A stretch of DNA of 24,081 nucleotides from the NCBI GenBank assembly GCA_934661765.1, contig CAKUJT010000035.1, forward strand, positions 1 through 24,081, in the 5' to 3' direction. Shown in pieces: positions 1-7,356 of this stretch (position 1 is the stretch's first letter; each line of letters begins with the position of its first letter). This DNA is from an uncultured Senegalimassilia sp. Its GTDB lineage: Bacteria; Actinomycetota; Coriobacteriia; Coriobacteriales; Eggerthellaceae. The translations under genes were made by a program, and so were the position numbers. Under the pieces are notes generated by a model, which worked only from the letters and a program-made list of their open reading frames with translations, did no database searches and was not told the DNA's origin.

Positions 1-63
1 GCGCAGCTGCGCCGCCAGCTGATCGTTCTTGTCAAGGATGGGTTGCTTCATATCGATTTGCAT
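1..63 (-). CDS. hypB: HypB, N-terminal fragment (hydrogenase nickel-incorporation GTPase)
   Basis: Only the first 21 codons are in the window; the gene runs off the left edge. The visible peptide MQIDMKQPILDKNDQLAAQLR resembles the short N-terminus of HypB proteins that lack the His-rich or CxxCGC leader (typically M-x-I-x-V-x-x-x-I-L-x-x-N-D). The ATG at 61-63 has a GGAGG ribosome binding site a few bases upstream (70-74). It lies 21 bp downstream of hypA on the same strand, the usual HypA-HypB order. Known role of the family: a GTPase delivering Ni to [NiFe] hydrogenase together with HypA. The assignment rests on context and a short peptide; the GTPase motifs are outside the window. Confidence 0.7.
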   Translation of the reverse strand, partial: MQIDMKQPILDKNDQLAAQLR

Positions 64-84
64 GCTGATTCCTCCTACGCATCG

Positions 85-438
85 TTAGTCATCGGGCAGG
101 TCGACCTCGATGGAATCGATCTGCATCTCGCGACCGGCCAAAAGCTTCGTGTTATAGCCGCCGCACTCGGGGCACACCATGTGGAAGCGATCGTGCTCGT
201 ACTCGGCGCCGCAGTCCAAGCAAAGGCTGCGAGGCTTTACCATGTTGATCTCAAGCTCCGCGCCCTCGCTCATGGTGCCCTCCGTGAGCACCTCGAACGC
301 GAAGCGCAGCGAGTCCTCGATGGCCTCGGTCATCTCGCCGATGGACAACGTGACCTTGAGCACCTTCGTGGCGCCCGCCTGCACGGCGGACTTCTCCACC
401 GCCTCCATGACGCCGGTCATGATACCTAGCTCGTGCAT
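85..438 (-). CDS. hypA: HypA, hydrogenase maturation nickel metallochaperone
   Basis: The 117-residue product has the normal HypA length. It starts with M-H-E, where His2 is the conserved Ni ligand of the family, and it carries the structural zinc site as two CxxC pairs (Cys73/Cys76 and Cys89/Cys92). The N-terminal part (MHELGIMTGVMEAVEKSA) and the C-terminal EMQIDSIEV strand are typical. The ATG at 436-438 has a GGAG ribosome binding site 4 bases upstream. It is followed directly by hypB. With HypB it loads nickel into a [NiFe] hydrogenase large subunit in the cytoplasm. No hydrogenase structural gene is in the window, so the client enzyme lies elsewhere. Confidence 0.95.
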   Translation of the reverse strand: MHELGIMTGVMEAVEKSAVQAGATKVLKVTLSIGEMTEAIEDSLRFAFEVLTEGTMSEGAELEINMVKPRSLCLDCGAEYEHDRFHMVCPECGGYNTKLLAGREMQIDSIEVDLPDD

Positions 439-512
439 GCAGCTCCTTCGATCCGCGAAACCGTGCAGCGCCCGCGCCGCACGCCATTGGTACGAACCCC
501 ATACTATCCCAA

Positions 513-537
513 GAAGGCCCGCACGAAGCGGGCCTTC
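513..537 (-). terminator. Terminator hairpin after tatC
   Basis: A perfect inverted repeat with 10-bp arms GAAGGCCCGC (513-522) and GCGGGCCTTC (528-537) encloses a 5-base loop. It lies between the tatC stop (567) and the hypA start (438). On the minus strand it is followed by TTGGGATA, so the U tract is weak. It separates the tat and hyp transcription units. Confidence 0.75.
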
Positions 538-566
538 AGGTTAACCATATATGTTTGCCGGCGAAG

Positions 567-1400
567 CTACTTGCGCTTCACGGCCTTGAGCTTCTTGGTC
601 TTGGGAGCGGCCGCCTGAGCAGCACCCTCCTCCTTCGCAAGCTCCTCGTTCTGCTTCTTGATGCGCCTGCCCAACGCGACGCGGGCCAACAGCAGCGACA
701 CCTCGTAGAGCACGATCAGCGCGGCGAACATGAGCGCCATGGTGACCGGGGATGCGTCGGGCGTGACGATGGCGCAGAACACCAGCAGGCCGACGTAGAT
801 GCCGCGCCAGCTATCGCGCAGCTTCTTGTACGGCACCACGTTGAACACCACCAGGTAGAAGATGACCAGCGGCAGCTCGAAGGCCACGCCGAAGCCCAGC
901 TCGAACTTGATGATGATGTCCACGTAGCTTGCCATGCGCGGCGTGACGGTGCCCAGGCCCATGGCCTGGTCGGTGAGCCACTGGAACGCCGGGTTCAAGA
1001 TGATGCAGTAGCAGAAGATGGTGCCGACGATGAACAGCGCTACGGCGGCAACGAACGTGGGGATGAACCACTTGCGCTCGTTGGGCTTGAGCGCCGGCAG
1101 GAAGAACGCCAGCAGCTGCCACAGGATAACCGGCGAGCAGGCCACGATGGCCGCCCAGATGGAGATCTTGAAGCGGGTGGAGAACGCCTCGAACGGGTCG
1201 ATGGCCATGAACGACGGCAGGCCGTCGGGGCCCTTCGGCAGGTACTCGGCGATGGGGATCATCAGGAACTGGCCCATGGTGGGCGTGGCGAAGTAGAACA
1301 CGCACACGCCGACGAGCAGGCACACGACGATGCGCACCAAGCGCATACGCAGCTCGCCCAGATGATCGAATAGGGGCATTCGCGCCGGTCCGATAGGCAT
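567..1400 (-). CDS. tatC: TatC, twin-arginine translocase core subunit
   Basis: The 277-residue product is a six-helix TatC. Near the N-terminus it has FDHLGELRMRL, matching the HLxELRxRL signal-peptide-binding motif, and later LPALKPNERKWF, matching the conserved P-A-L-x-x-x-E-R loop. Hydrophobic segments follow in the expected order. The C-terminus is a Lys-rich cytoplasmic tail. Start chosen at the ATG 1398-1400, preceded by GGGGGAG six bases upstream; an internal ATG seven codons later, directly before LFDHLGEL, is possible. Only 3 bases separate it from the upstream tatB-like gene, so the two are co-transcribed. It recognises RR signal peptides; the window itself encodes candidate substrates (the DmsA-like and NapG-like proteins). 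Confidence 0.96.
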   Translation of the reverse strand: MPIGPARMPLFDHLGELRMRLVRIVVCLLVGVCVFYFATPTMGQFLMIPIAEYLPKGPDGLPSFMAIDPFEAFSTRFKISIWAAIVACSPVILWQLLAFFLPALKPNERKWFIPTFVAAVALFIVGTIFCYCIILNPAFQWLTDQAMGLGTVTPRMASYVDIIIKFELGFGVAFELPLVIFYLVVFNVVPYKKLRDSWRGIYVGLLVFCAIVTPDASPVTMALMFAALIVLYEVSLLLARVALGRRIKKQNEELAKEEGAAQAAAPKTKKLKAVKRK

Positions 1401-1403
1401 CGG

Positions 1404-1970
1404 TTACTCCCCCTTCGTTTCGGTGGCGGAAGACTGGGCAGCGGGCGCTGCCGGTGCGGCGGGCGCCGCGGGAGCCGCTTGCGCGGCGGTTTCGGGAGCT
1501 GCGGCCTCGGCCGACTTGGCGTCGGCAGCGGCCAGAGCGGCCTGCTTGGCAGCCTCGGCCCTTTCGGCCTCGGCGGCCTGCTTGGCGGCGCGCTCGCGAT
1601 CGTAGCGGGCCTTGCGCTCGCTGAAGCTTTCCTGCTGCCCCGCCGGGCGCGGCTTGGACGCCGCCGACGAGGAGCTATGCGCGGAGACGGCCTTGCTTGC
1701 GCTGTTCACGGCCTTGCTGGCGCCGTTGGCGGCCTTCTTGCCGGCATCGGCGGCCTTCTCCATGACGTCGAGCGGGTTCTTGAACGGCTCATCGGAATCG
1801 GGGTCGTACACCTCGTTCTTGATAACCTTGTTCATCTCCTCCTGCGCGTTTCGGAACTTGCCGATGGCCTTGCCAAGCGTTTTCGCCATTGCAGGCAGCT
1901 TGTCGGGGCCGAACAGCAGGAAACCGAACAGCAGAATGAGAAATAGCTCAAATCCACCGATACCAAACAA
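1404..1970 (-). CDS. tatB: TatB-like (TatA/B family) translocase subunit with long Ala/Pro tail
   Basis: The protein begins FGIGGFELFLILLFGFLLFGP: one transmembrane helix, a G-P hinge, then an amphipathic helix (DKLPAMAKTLGKAIGKF). A Glu at residue 8 and the G-P hinge are more TatB-like than TatA-like, but TatA and TatB are hard to separate by eye. The start is taken as the TTG at 1968-1970, giving 188 residues, because the family motif begins right there and AAAGGGG lies 6-12 bases upstream. The in-frame ATG at 2042 would add 24 residues without family similarity. The C-terminal half is low complexity (Ala, Lys, Glu; AAP repeats near the end). It is followed by tatC after 3 bases. No separate tatA is in the window. 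Confidence 0.87.
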   Translation of the reverse strand: MFGIGGFELFLILLFGFLLFGPDKLPAMAKTLGKAIGKFRNAQEEMNKVIKNEVYDPDSDEPFKNPLDVMEKAADAGKKAANGASKAVNSASKAVSAHSSSSAASKPRPAGQQESFSERKARYDRERAAKQAAEAERAEAAKQAALAAADAKSAEAAAPETAAQAAPAAPAAPAAPAAQSSATETKGE

Positions 1971-2041
1971 AGCATTCCCCTTTGCGTGCGTTCCCTTTAC
2001 TCTTTTCGCGCTTGCGCGCAACAGCCATTCATGGTAGCACA

Positions 2042-2120
2042 AACGCCCCGGCCCCCTTCGCGCGCACTTCCTTTACAGAAAAGTTCTGCTAGGGAAGCAG
2101 CATTCGGGGACCGGGGCGTT
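2042..2120 (-). terminator. Long-range inverted repeat between the small membrane gene and tatB
   Basis: AACGCCCCGG (2042-2051) is perfectly complementary to CCGGGGCGTT (2111-2120). The pairing continues inward for about five more bases through one G-U pair. The roughly 48-base interior could itself fold (CTGCT/AGCAG). On the minus strand the 3' arm is followed by TTTGTGC. It may be a terminator for the amidohydrolase/small-protein unit, or an attenuator before tatBC. The TTG start of tatB lies about 70 bases further on. Confidence 0.5.
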
Positions 2121-2138
2121 ATCCGTTGCCAAGGGTTG

Positions 2139-2333
2139 CTACATGGACAGCACGGAAAGCGCGATGGTGGGGATGCCGAGCGCCAGCACCAGGATGACGC
2201 ACACCACCACGGTGAAGATCTTCTTGGTGCGGGCCGCCGCCTCGCGACGCGCCTTCTCGCGCGCCTCGCGTTCCTGCGCCGCCTTGATGCGTTCGGCCTT
2301 CTGCTTGGCCGTGAGCTTCTGGTTCGTTCCCAT
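2139..2333 (-). CDS. Small single-pass membrane protein, unknown function
   Basis: The 64-residue protein has a highly charged N-terminal half (residues 6-38, Lys/Arg/Glu/Ala-rich, likely helical) and one hydrophobic segment (about residues 39-61, KIFTVVVCVILVLALGIPTI), ending almost directly after it. By the positive-inside rule the N-terminus should be cytoplasmic. The ATG (2331-2333) has a GAGG ribosome binding site 6 bases upstream. That site overlaps the last codons of the amidohydrolase gene, so translation is probably coupled. No family was recognised. The reading frame and ribosome binding site support a real gene. Confidence 0.75.
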   Translation of the reverse strand: MGTNQKLTAKQKAERIKAAQEREAREKARREAAARTKKIFTVVVCVILVLALGIPTIALSVLSM

Positions 2334-2339
2334 GGCGCG

Positions 2340-3692
2340 CTACCTCAGCTTGCTGCGGATCTCGATGACGCGGGCGATGCTGCGGGCCACTTCCACGCCC
2401 ACATGCCAGCTGCTCTTCTCGTACAGCACGTTGCCGCCCACCATGGTCATGAGCACGTCGGAGCCGTTGCAGGCATTGACCACGGCCGAGACCGGGTCGG
2501 TTGCCGGCGTTTGATGCGAGCCGGACAGGTCGACGGCGATGACGTCGGCCAGCTTGCCCACTTCCAGGCTGCCCACCTTGTCGTCCATGCGCAGCGCGCG
2601 GGCGCCGCCGATGGTGGCCATCTCCAGCATGGTGGAGGACTTCATGAAGCTGCGCGGGTTCACGGCGCGCTGGATGAGCATGCCGATGTGCATCTCCGAG
2701 ATCATGTCTGTGGAGTCGGTGGCGGCGGGGCTGTCGGTGCCCAGGCCCACGCGCAGGCCGTTGTTCAGGAACTCGGCGAGCGGGGCCACGCCCATGCCCA
2801 GCTGGGCGTTGATGCGCGGGCAGCTGGCAACGGAGACGTCGTACTCCTTGAGCTTGGCCACGTCATGGTCGTCGACGTAGACGCCGTGCACCATCATGAC
2901 GTTGTCGCTTTCGAACGCGCCCCAGTTCAGCACGTAGTTGACCGGCGTGGTGCCCGTGGGCAGCCACGGCGGGACCTCCACGTAGCAGCGCGTGGTGTCC
3001 ATGGAGTGGACGGAGAAGGGCGAGGAGCCGTAGCGCACGAAATCGCACTCCTCGCGGTCGCCGGCCAGGCGCAGCGCCACGGGGAGGTTCTCCTTGGAGG
3101 CGAGCTGGGCGACCTTACGGAAGATCTCCGGGTTGCAGGTGAACAGCGACGACGGGGCCAGGCCGACGGTGAGGCGGTCGGAATCGACCTCTTCCTGCCA
3201 ATGGGTCAGGTCGTTCTCGGCCTGGTGCATGGCGAAGTCGACGCGACGACGGTCCATGGCGCCCACCTCGCGGTAGACGACGCCGCGCATGCCCAGCTTC
3301 TGCATGGCGGTGCAGCTGGCGCCCGAGGTGGTGATGTCGGCCACGGTGGTGATGCCGCTGGACAGCGACTCGAGGCCGCCGAGGATGGCCGAGTCGTACC
3401 AGTCGGCGACGTCCATCTTCGCGGACAGCTCGCGCATGGTCATGATCCAGGTTGCATAGGGGACATCGTGGACGATGCCGCGCATGACCGCGTTCTCCAG
3501 GTGGGTGTGCAGGTCGACGAAGCCGGGCAGGATGGCTGCCTGGCCGAAATCGGAGACCTCCTCATCGGGATAGCGCAACTTGAGCATGGCGGCGTCGCCG
3601 ACGTCGCGGATGGCGCCGTCGCGAACGAGCACCGCACCGTTGTGGATGGGTTCCGACGTGATGGGAAGCACGTACTGCGCGCACAAAAGCAT
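2340..3692 (-). CDS. Amidohydrolase of the cytosine-deaminase/chlorohydrolase type, altered metal site
   Basis: The 450-residue protein has the amidohydrolase layout: an N-terminal beta-sandwich segment, ILPGFVDLHTH carrying the HxH metal motif (His62, His64), a later NVMMVHGVYVD (His on strand 6), SCPRINAQLGMG, and GLGTDSPAATDSTD (Asp on strand 8), ending with the sandwich strand GKLADVIAVDLSG. The strand-5 motif that in deaminases of this family reads HxHxxE appears here as ALRLAGDREE, so the usual His ligand and catalytic Glu are not evident. Start chosen at ATG 3690-3692 with GAGG six bases upstream; an upstream TTG at 3722 lacks a good site. Relatives deaminate purine nucleosides, methylthioadenosine or aminofutalosine, or hydrolyse triazines. 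Substrate here is unknown. Confidence 0.85.
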   Translation of the reverse strand: MLLCAQYVLPITSEPIHNGAVLVRDGAIRDVGDAAMLKLRYPDEEVSDFGQAAILPGFVDLHTHLENAVMRGIVHDVPYATWIMTMRELSAKMDVADWYDSAILGGLESLSSGITTVADITTSGASCTAMQKLGMRGVVYREVGAMDRRRVDFAMHQAENDLTHWQEEVDSDRLTVGLAPSSLFTCNPEIFRKVAQLASKENLPVALRLAGDREECDFVRYGSSPFSVHSMDTTRCYVEVPPWLPTGTTPVNYVLNWGAFESDNVMMVHGVYVDDHDVAKLKEYDVSVASCPRINAQLGMGVAPLAEFLNNGLRVGLGTDSPAATDSTDMISEMHIGMLIQRAVNPRSFMKSSTMLEMATIGGARALRMDDKVGSLEVGKLADVIAVDLSGSHQTPATDPVSAVVNACNGSDVLMTMVGGNVLYEKSSWHVGVEVARSIARVIEIRSKLR

Positions 3693-3812
3693 GGGCTGCC
3701 TCGCTTGTTCCGTGATTTGCAAGTAAACACGTATGATACCACCGATGAGCGCCCCGGCGGAGCTTCCACGAAAGCAACGCGGCGAGCGGCGCGGGGAGGG
3801 GCGCGCCTTCCG

Positions 3813-5273
3813 CTACTTCAACGGCAGCGTTGCGGTGAACACGGTGCCTTCGGCTTGGGTGCTGGCGACCGCCAGGGTGCCGCCGTGCTCCTCGGCGATG
3901 GCCCGCGCGATGGCGAGCCCCAGGCCGTGCCCGCCGGCGCCGCCCGTGCGCGCCTTGTCCGCGCGGTAAAAACGGTCGAACACGTGGGGAAGGTCCTCGG
4001 GCGATATGGGCGCGCCGGTGTTGCGCACCTGAAGCTTCGCCTGCTTGCCCGACCGCGAAAGCGACACGTCCACCGCTCCCCCGTCGTCGACGTACTTGCA
4101 GGCGTTGTCGATGAGCGTGCCCGCCAAACGGCGCAGCCGCTGCTCGTTGCCGCGCAGCTCGATGCCGGGCTCCACCTGCGATTCCAGCTTCACGCCGCGC
4201 TCGAACGCCACCGATTCGAACTGCAGCACCTCGCCTTCGATGATGTCGGACAGGTCGACCTCCTCGAACGCCGGGCGGGCGGCGCCGGACTGCGCGGCGG
4301 CCTCCTCCTCGTCCATCTTCGCCAACGTGAGCAGATCGCCCACCAGGCCTTGCATGGCCTCGGCCTCGTGCTGCGTGCTCTCGAGCCATTGGCTTTGGCT
4401 TGCAACGCTGCGCTCGGGATGCTCGAGCGCGATGGACGTGTTCGCCAGGATGACGGTGAGCGGGGTCTTCAGGTCGTGCGACGCGTCGGCCACGAAGCGG
4501 CGCTGCTGCGTCCAGGCGCGGGCGACGGGGCGCAGCGCCCAGCGGCTGAAGAACAGGCTGATGACGAAGAACGCCGCCAGCGCCGCCACCTCCACCACGG
4601 CGAGCGTGGCCGCCAGGGTGCGCCAGCCGCTCGCGCTTCCCATGTCGGCGAATGCCAGGTACATGACGCCGCCCGCCTGACGCTTCATGTAGAACAGGCC
4701 CAGGTCGGACAGGCTGCCGAAGCCCTCGTCGGCGCCGGCGAGCTGCTGGCCGGCCTGCTCGAGCACATCCTGGCTGATGGACGCCGTGTTGAAGCGGCCG
4801 AGCGCGGTCATGTCGCCGTCCATGGACACGGAGAACAGGGCAACGGGGATGACTTGCCCGTCACCGCGACTGCGCCCGCCGATGGTTGGCGGCGCCGCGC
4901 CGTCGGAGGAGTCGGCGACGGCAAGCCCCTGATCGGCCGAGCCGGCAAGGGCATCGGCAGCCACACCGGCCTGCCCGGCTACCTGGACAGACGCTCCCTG
5001 GTCGCCGGAGACGGCCGGGTCGCCCGCCTCGCCATCGTCGGGCGCGGGCTGGCCATCGGCCGATTCCGGCTGGCCTTCGCCGAACGCGTCCTTCCCCATC
5101 TGCTTGCCCTGGTGCTCGGCGGCTTGCGCGATGGCCTGGTTGAGCGCGCCGTCGACCGTGGCGACGCTTTGCCGATGGTTCACCACGCAGATGGTCGTGA
5201 AGACCACCGTCAACACGACGGCGACGGTGGCCATGTTCAGCGCTATGAACTTGATGCGGAGCTTTTTCAGCAT
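3813..5273 (-). CDS. Membrane sensor histidine kinase
   Basis: The 486-residue protein has a first transmembrane helix at about residues 10-32. An extracytoplasmic region of about 185 residues follows, including a low-complexity Gly/Ala/Asp/Gln stretch (about 60-135). The second helix is at about 219-243. A HisKA domain carries the H-box ASHDLKTPLT (phospho-accepting His266). The HATPase domain has the N-box LIDNACKY (Asn390), F-box VFDRFYR (431-437) and G-box GGHGLGLAIA (447-456). No clear HAMP domain is visible. It lies 12 bases downstream of the response regulator gene and is surely co-transcribed with it. The input signal is not recognisable from sequence. All catalytic motifs are present. 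Confidence 0.93.
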   Translation of the reverse strand: MLKKLRIKFIALNMATVAVVLTVVFTTICVVNHRQSVATVDGALNQAIAQAAEHQGKQMGKDAFGEGQPESADGQPAPDDGEAGDPAVSGDQGASVQVAGQAGVAADALAGSADQGLAVADSSDGAAPPTIGGRSRGDGQVIPVALFSVSMDGDMTALGRFNTASISQDVLEQAGQQLAGADEGFGSLSDLGLFYMKRQAGGVMYLAFADMGSASGWRTLAATLAVVEVAALAAFFVISLFFSRWALRPVARAWTQQRRFVADASHDLKTPLTVILANTSIALEHPERSVASQSQWLESTQHEAEAMQGLVGDLLTLAKMDEEEAAAQSGAARPAFEEVDLSDIIEGEVLQFESVAFERGVKLESQVEPGIELRGNEQRLRRLAGTLIDNACKYVDDGGAVDVSLSRSGKQAKLQVRNTGAPISPEDLPHVFDRFYRADKARTGGAGGHGLGLAIARAIAEEHGGTLAVASTQAEGTVFTATLPLK

Positions 5274-5285
5274 AGGGCGGCCGCC

Positions 5286-5969
5286 TTAGGCCGCGGCGCC
5301 GTCGGCGGCGAAACGGTAGCCCGCCTTGCGGATGGTCTCGATGCAGGCCTGCGAGCCCAAAAAGCGCATCTTCTTGCGCAGGAAGCTGACGTAGGCCTCG
5401 ACGTTGTTGTCCTCGGCGCTCGACTCCACGCCCCACACGCGCTCGATGAGCAGCTCCTTCGACACCACCTGGCCCGCGTTGCTCATGAGCACCTTCGCCA
5501 GGGAAAACTCCTTGAACGACAGGTGGATGGTCTTCTGCCCGCACGTCAAGTCGTAGCTTTCCAGGTTCAGCGAAAGATCGCCCGCATCGAGCTTCTCGAA
5601 GATCACCTCGCCCTGGCGGCGCGTGAGGGCGCGCAGGTGCGCCAGCAGCTCGGCAGGGCTGAACGGCTTGGTCATGTAATCGTCGGCGCCGCTGTCCAAG
5701 CCGGTGATCTTGTCGGGCACGGCGTCACGCGCGGTAAGCAGCAGCACCGGCGTGCTCACGTTCTTGCGGCGCAATTCGGCCACTACCGTGAAACCGTCCA
5801 TTTTGGGAAGCATAACGTCCAGGATGACCACATCGTAAATGCCGCTTTCGGCATAAGCCAGCCCGTCGGCGCCGTTGTGCACCACATCGGTGCCGTAGCC
5901 GTTCTCCTCCAGGATGTGCGCCAGCGCGCGGGCCAGCCGCACGTCGTCTTCCACGATGAGGATCTGCAT
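5286..5969 (-). CDS. OmpR/PhoB-family response regulator
   Basis: The 227-residue protein has a receiver domain (residues 1-115) with acidic pocket Glu7/Asp8/Asp9, phospho-acceptor Asp51 (VVILDVMLPKMDG), switch Thr79 and Lys101 (MTKPF). A C-terminal winged-helix domain (about 128-225) ends RKAGYRF as in OmpR/PhoB proteins. Start chosen at ATG 5967-5969 (MQILIVEDD) with GGAAGG about six bases upstream; the longer frame to 6011 adds 14 residues unlike the family. It is the first gene of the pair with the downstream kinase. Target promoters are unknown; the amidohydrolase further downstream is a possible operon member, since only about 120 bases separate it from the kinase. Confidence 0.94.
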   Translation of the reverse strand: MQILIVEDDVRLARALAHILEENGYGTDVVHNGADGLAYAESGIYDVVILDVMLPKMDGFTVVAELRRKNVSTPVLLLTARDAVPDKITGLDSGADDYMTKPFSPAELLAHLRALTRRQGEVIFEKLDAGDLSLNLESYDLTCGQKTIHLSFKEFSLAKVLMSNAGQVVSKELLIERVWGVESSAEDNNVEAYVSFLRKKMRFLGSQACIETIRKAGYRFAADGAAA

Positions 5970-6034
5970 GGTGTGCCTTCCGTCGATTCCCGAACCCGCG
6001 CCGCAGAGCACAGGCGTGCATTCTTTCGGTCAAC

Positions 6035-6040
6035 AGTATA
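6035..6040 (-). promoter_or_regulatory. Candidate -10 element for the response regulator/kinase operon
   Basis: The minus strand reads TATACT here, about 65 bases upstream of the regulator ATG and between it and the upstream terminator. No good -35 hexamer is seen at the right distance, so this is tentative. Confidence 0.3.
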
Positions 6041-6069
6041 CGGCGCAGCCTGAAAACGGGCTTAAAGAA

Positions 6070-6095
6070 CGGGGCCGCCCCGAAGGACGGCCCCG
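6070..6095 (-). terminator. Rho-independent terminator after the 4Fe-4S protein gene
   Basis: Arms CGGGGCCG (6070-6077) and CGGCCCCG (6088-6095) form an 8-bp stem with a 10-base loop. On the minus strand they are followed by TTCTTTAAG. It lies 25 bases past the stop of the 4Fe-4S gene and isolates that gene from the two-component system. Confidence 0.75.
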
Positions 6096-6119
6096 CGTGC
6101 GGAAGCTATGGAAGCGGAT

Positions 6120-7304
6120 TTAGCGCTCGTAGACCTGATCGCAGCCGAGCAGGTCCTTCATGGTGTGCCAGATCTGATGCGGATCGCCCACGGGATGCGC
6201 AAGCGGCTTCATCTCGTAGCGTTCCACCGCGCCCGAAAGCAGGTCGACGGCGAACACCTCGTCGGAGAGTGTGAGCGCCTGCTGCGGGCAAATGTCGGTG
6301 CAGCAACGGCATTTCACGCAATCGCCGGGGAAATGCTCCACGCCGAACGTGCCGTCCTCGTCGGTGAACTTGCTGATGGCGCCGGTCGGGCAGAACGTCG
6401 CGCACATCTGGCAGCTGCTGCACTTGTCCGGGTCGATGATGACGTGGCCCCACAGGCGCGTCTCGATCATGACGTCCTGCGGCTCGCCCAGGCTGGACAG
6501 GCTGTTCAGCAGAAGCTCGCGGCGGTCGGGGATGAAATGCGGCAGCGTGCCGTCCTCCATCACCTTCTGGAAGCGCGATTCGGGCTTCTCCTCGATGCCG
6601 AGCGTTTCCTTCACGGCGTAGTCGGCGGTGGTGCCGGCGGCGGCTTTCGCCTCGGAGCCCACCTCCGCGAAGAACCTGCGCTTGCCGGCATCGAAGCTGG
6701 ATTTGCCCTCCAGGCGAACCTGATGTGGGAACTTCTTCACCAGGTCGACGCGCATGTCGCTGTTCCATGTTTCCAGCAGCGTGTTGGCGGTGTCGCGCAC
6801 CTGCTCGGCCATGTGGAACCCGGTGGCATGCTCGCAGGAGGAGCACTTGCCCTCGACTAGGCTGACGTGCTTGGCGCCGGCCACCGCCAGGGTGACCAGC
6901 AGGCTTTCCTCCACGCGCCCAAGGCACGTGACGGGCACGACTTTCTCCAGGTCAAGCAGGCCTTCTGCGGCGTTCACGATCTGCTCGCACGCGATGACGA
7001 CCTCGCCGTCGGCGGCGCGCATGGCCTGGATGCAGCGATGCAGCAGCTCGGCGTCGTTGGGGCGATGGGCCTCGAGCGCGCACGTGGGGCACACGGTGGC
7101 GCACGTGCCGCAGCCGATGCACTTCTCCGGCGAGATGATCAGTTCGTTATCGTTATAGGAGATGCAGCCCGATGTGCACACCTCCGCGCATTTCATGCAC
7201 GTGGCGTTGCGATTGCGCACGACGGCGCAACGGTTCTGATGAACCGTGATATCGGCGCTCTGAAGTTTTTCGAGCAGACCGAGGAAATTCTTGGCACTTG
7301 GCAT
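6120..7304 (-). CDS. Multi-cluster 4Fe-4S ferredoxin-like protein with central MvhD-like segment
   Basis: The 394-residue cytoplasmic protein has two pairs of 4Fe-4S motifs. The first pair is at residues 26-47 (an irregular C-x9-C-x2-C-x3-C-x3-C cluster) and 62-72 (CIGCGTCATVC plus P). The second is at 295-305 (CSSCQMCATFC) and 329-339 (CVKCRCCTDIC). Between them, VTCLGRVEESLL...GKCSSCEHATG (125-161) resembles the cysteine-containing MvhD/FrhD-type electron-transfer module; this likeness is my inference. No signal peptide or membrane segment is seen. Start at ATG 7302-7304 with AAAGGGG a few bases upstream; the longer frame to 7757 overlaps the neighbour. The upstream gene is only 52 bases away, so the two form an operon. 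The redox partner is unknown. Confidence 0.82.
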   Translation of the reverse strand: MPSAKNFLGLLEKLQSADITVHQNRCAVVRNRNATCMKCAEVCTSGCISYNDNELIISPEKCIGCGTCATVCPTCALEAHRPNDAELLHRCIQAMRAADGEVVIACEQIVNAAEGLLDLEKVVPVTCLGRVEESLLVTLAVAGAKHVSLVEGKCSSCEHATGFHMAEQVRDTANTLLETWNSDMRVDLVKKFPHQVRLEGKSSFDAGKRRFFAEVGSEAKAAAGTTADYAVKETLGIEEKPESRFQKVMEDGTLPHFIPDRRELLLNSLSSLGEPQDVMIETRLWGHVIIDPDKCSSCQMCATFCPTGAISKFTDEDGTFGVEHFPGDCVKCRCCTDICPQQALTLSDEVFAVDLLSGAVERYEMKPLAHPVGDPHQIWHTMKDLLGCDQVYER

Positions 7305-7356
7305 TGCTGCCCCTTTCTCGTCTACCCCCTTGCAACTGCTTAGTATAGCCGTTCGC

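Noticed and set aside
1986..6053. A 1355-codon open frame on the plus strand
   Set aside because: It lies antisense to six well-supported minus-strand genes (including tatB, amidohydrolase, kinase and regulator) and its His/Ala/Gly/Arg-rich translation is the usual shadow of high-GC codon use.
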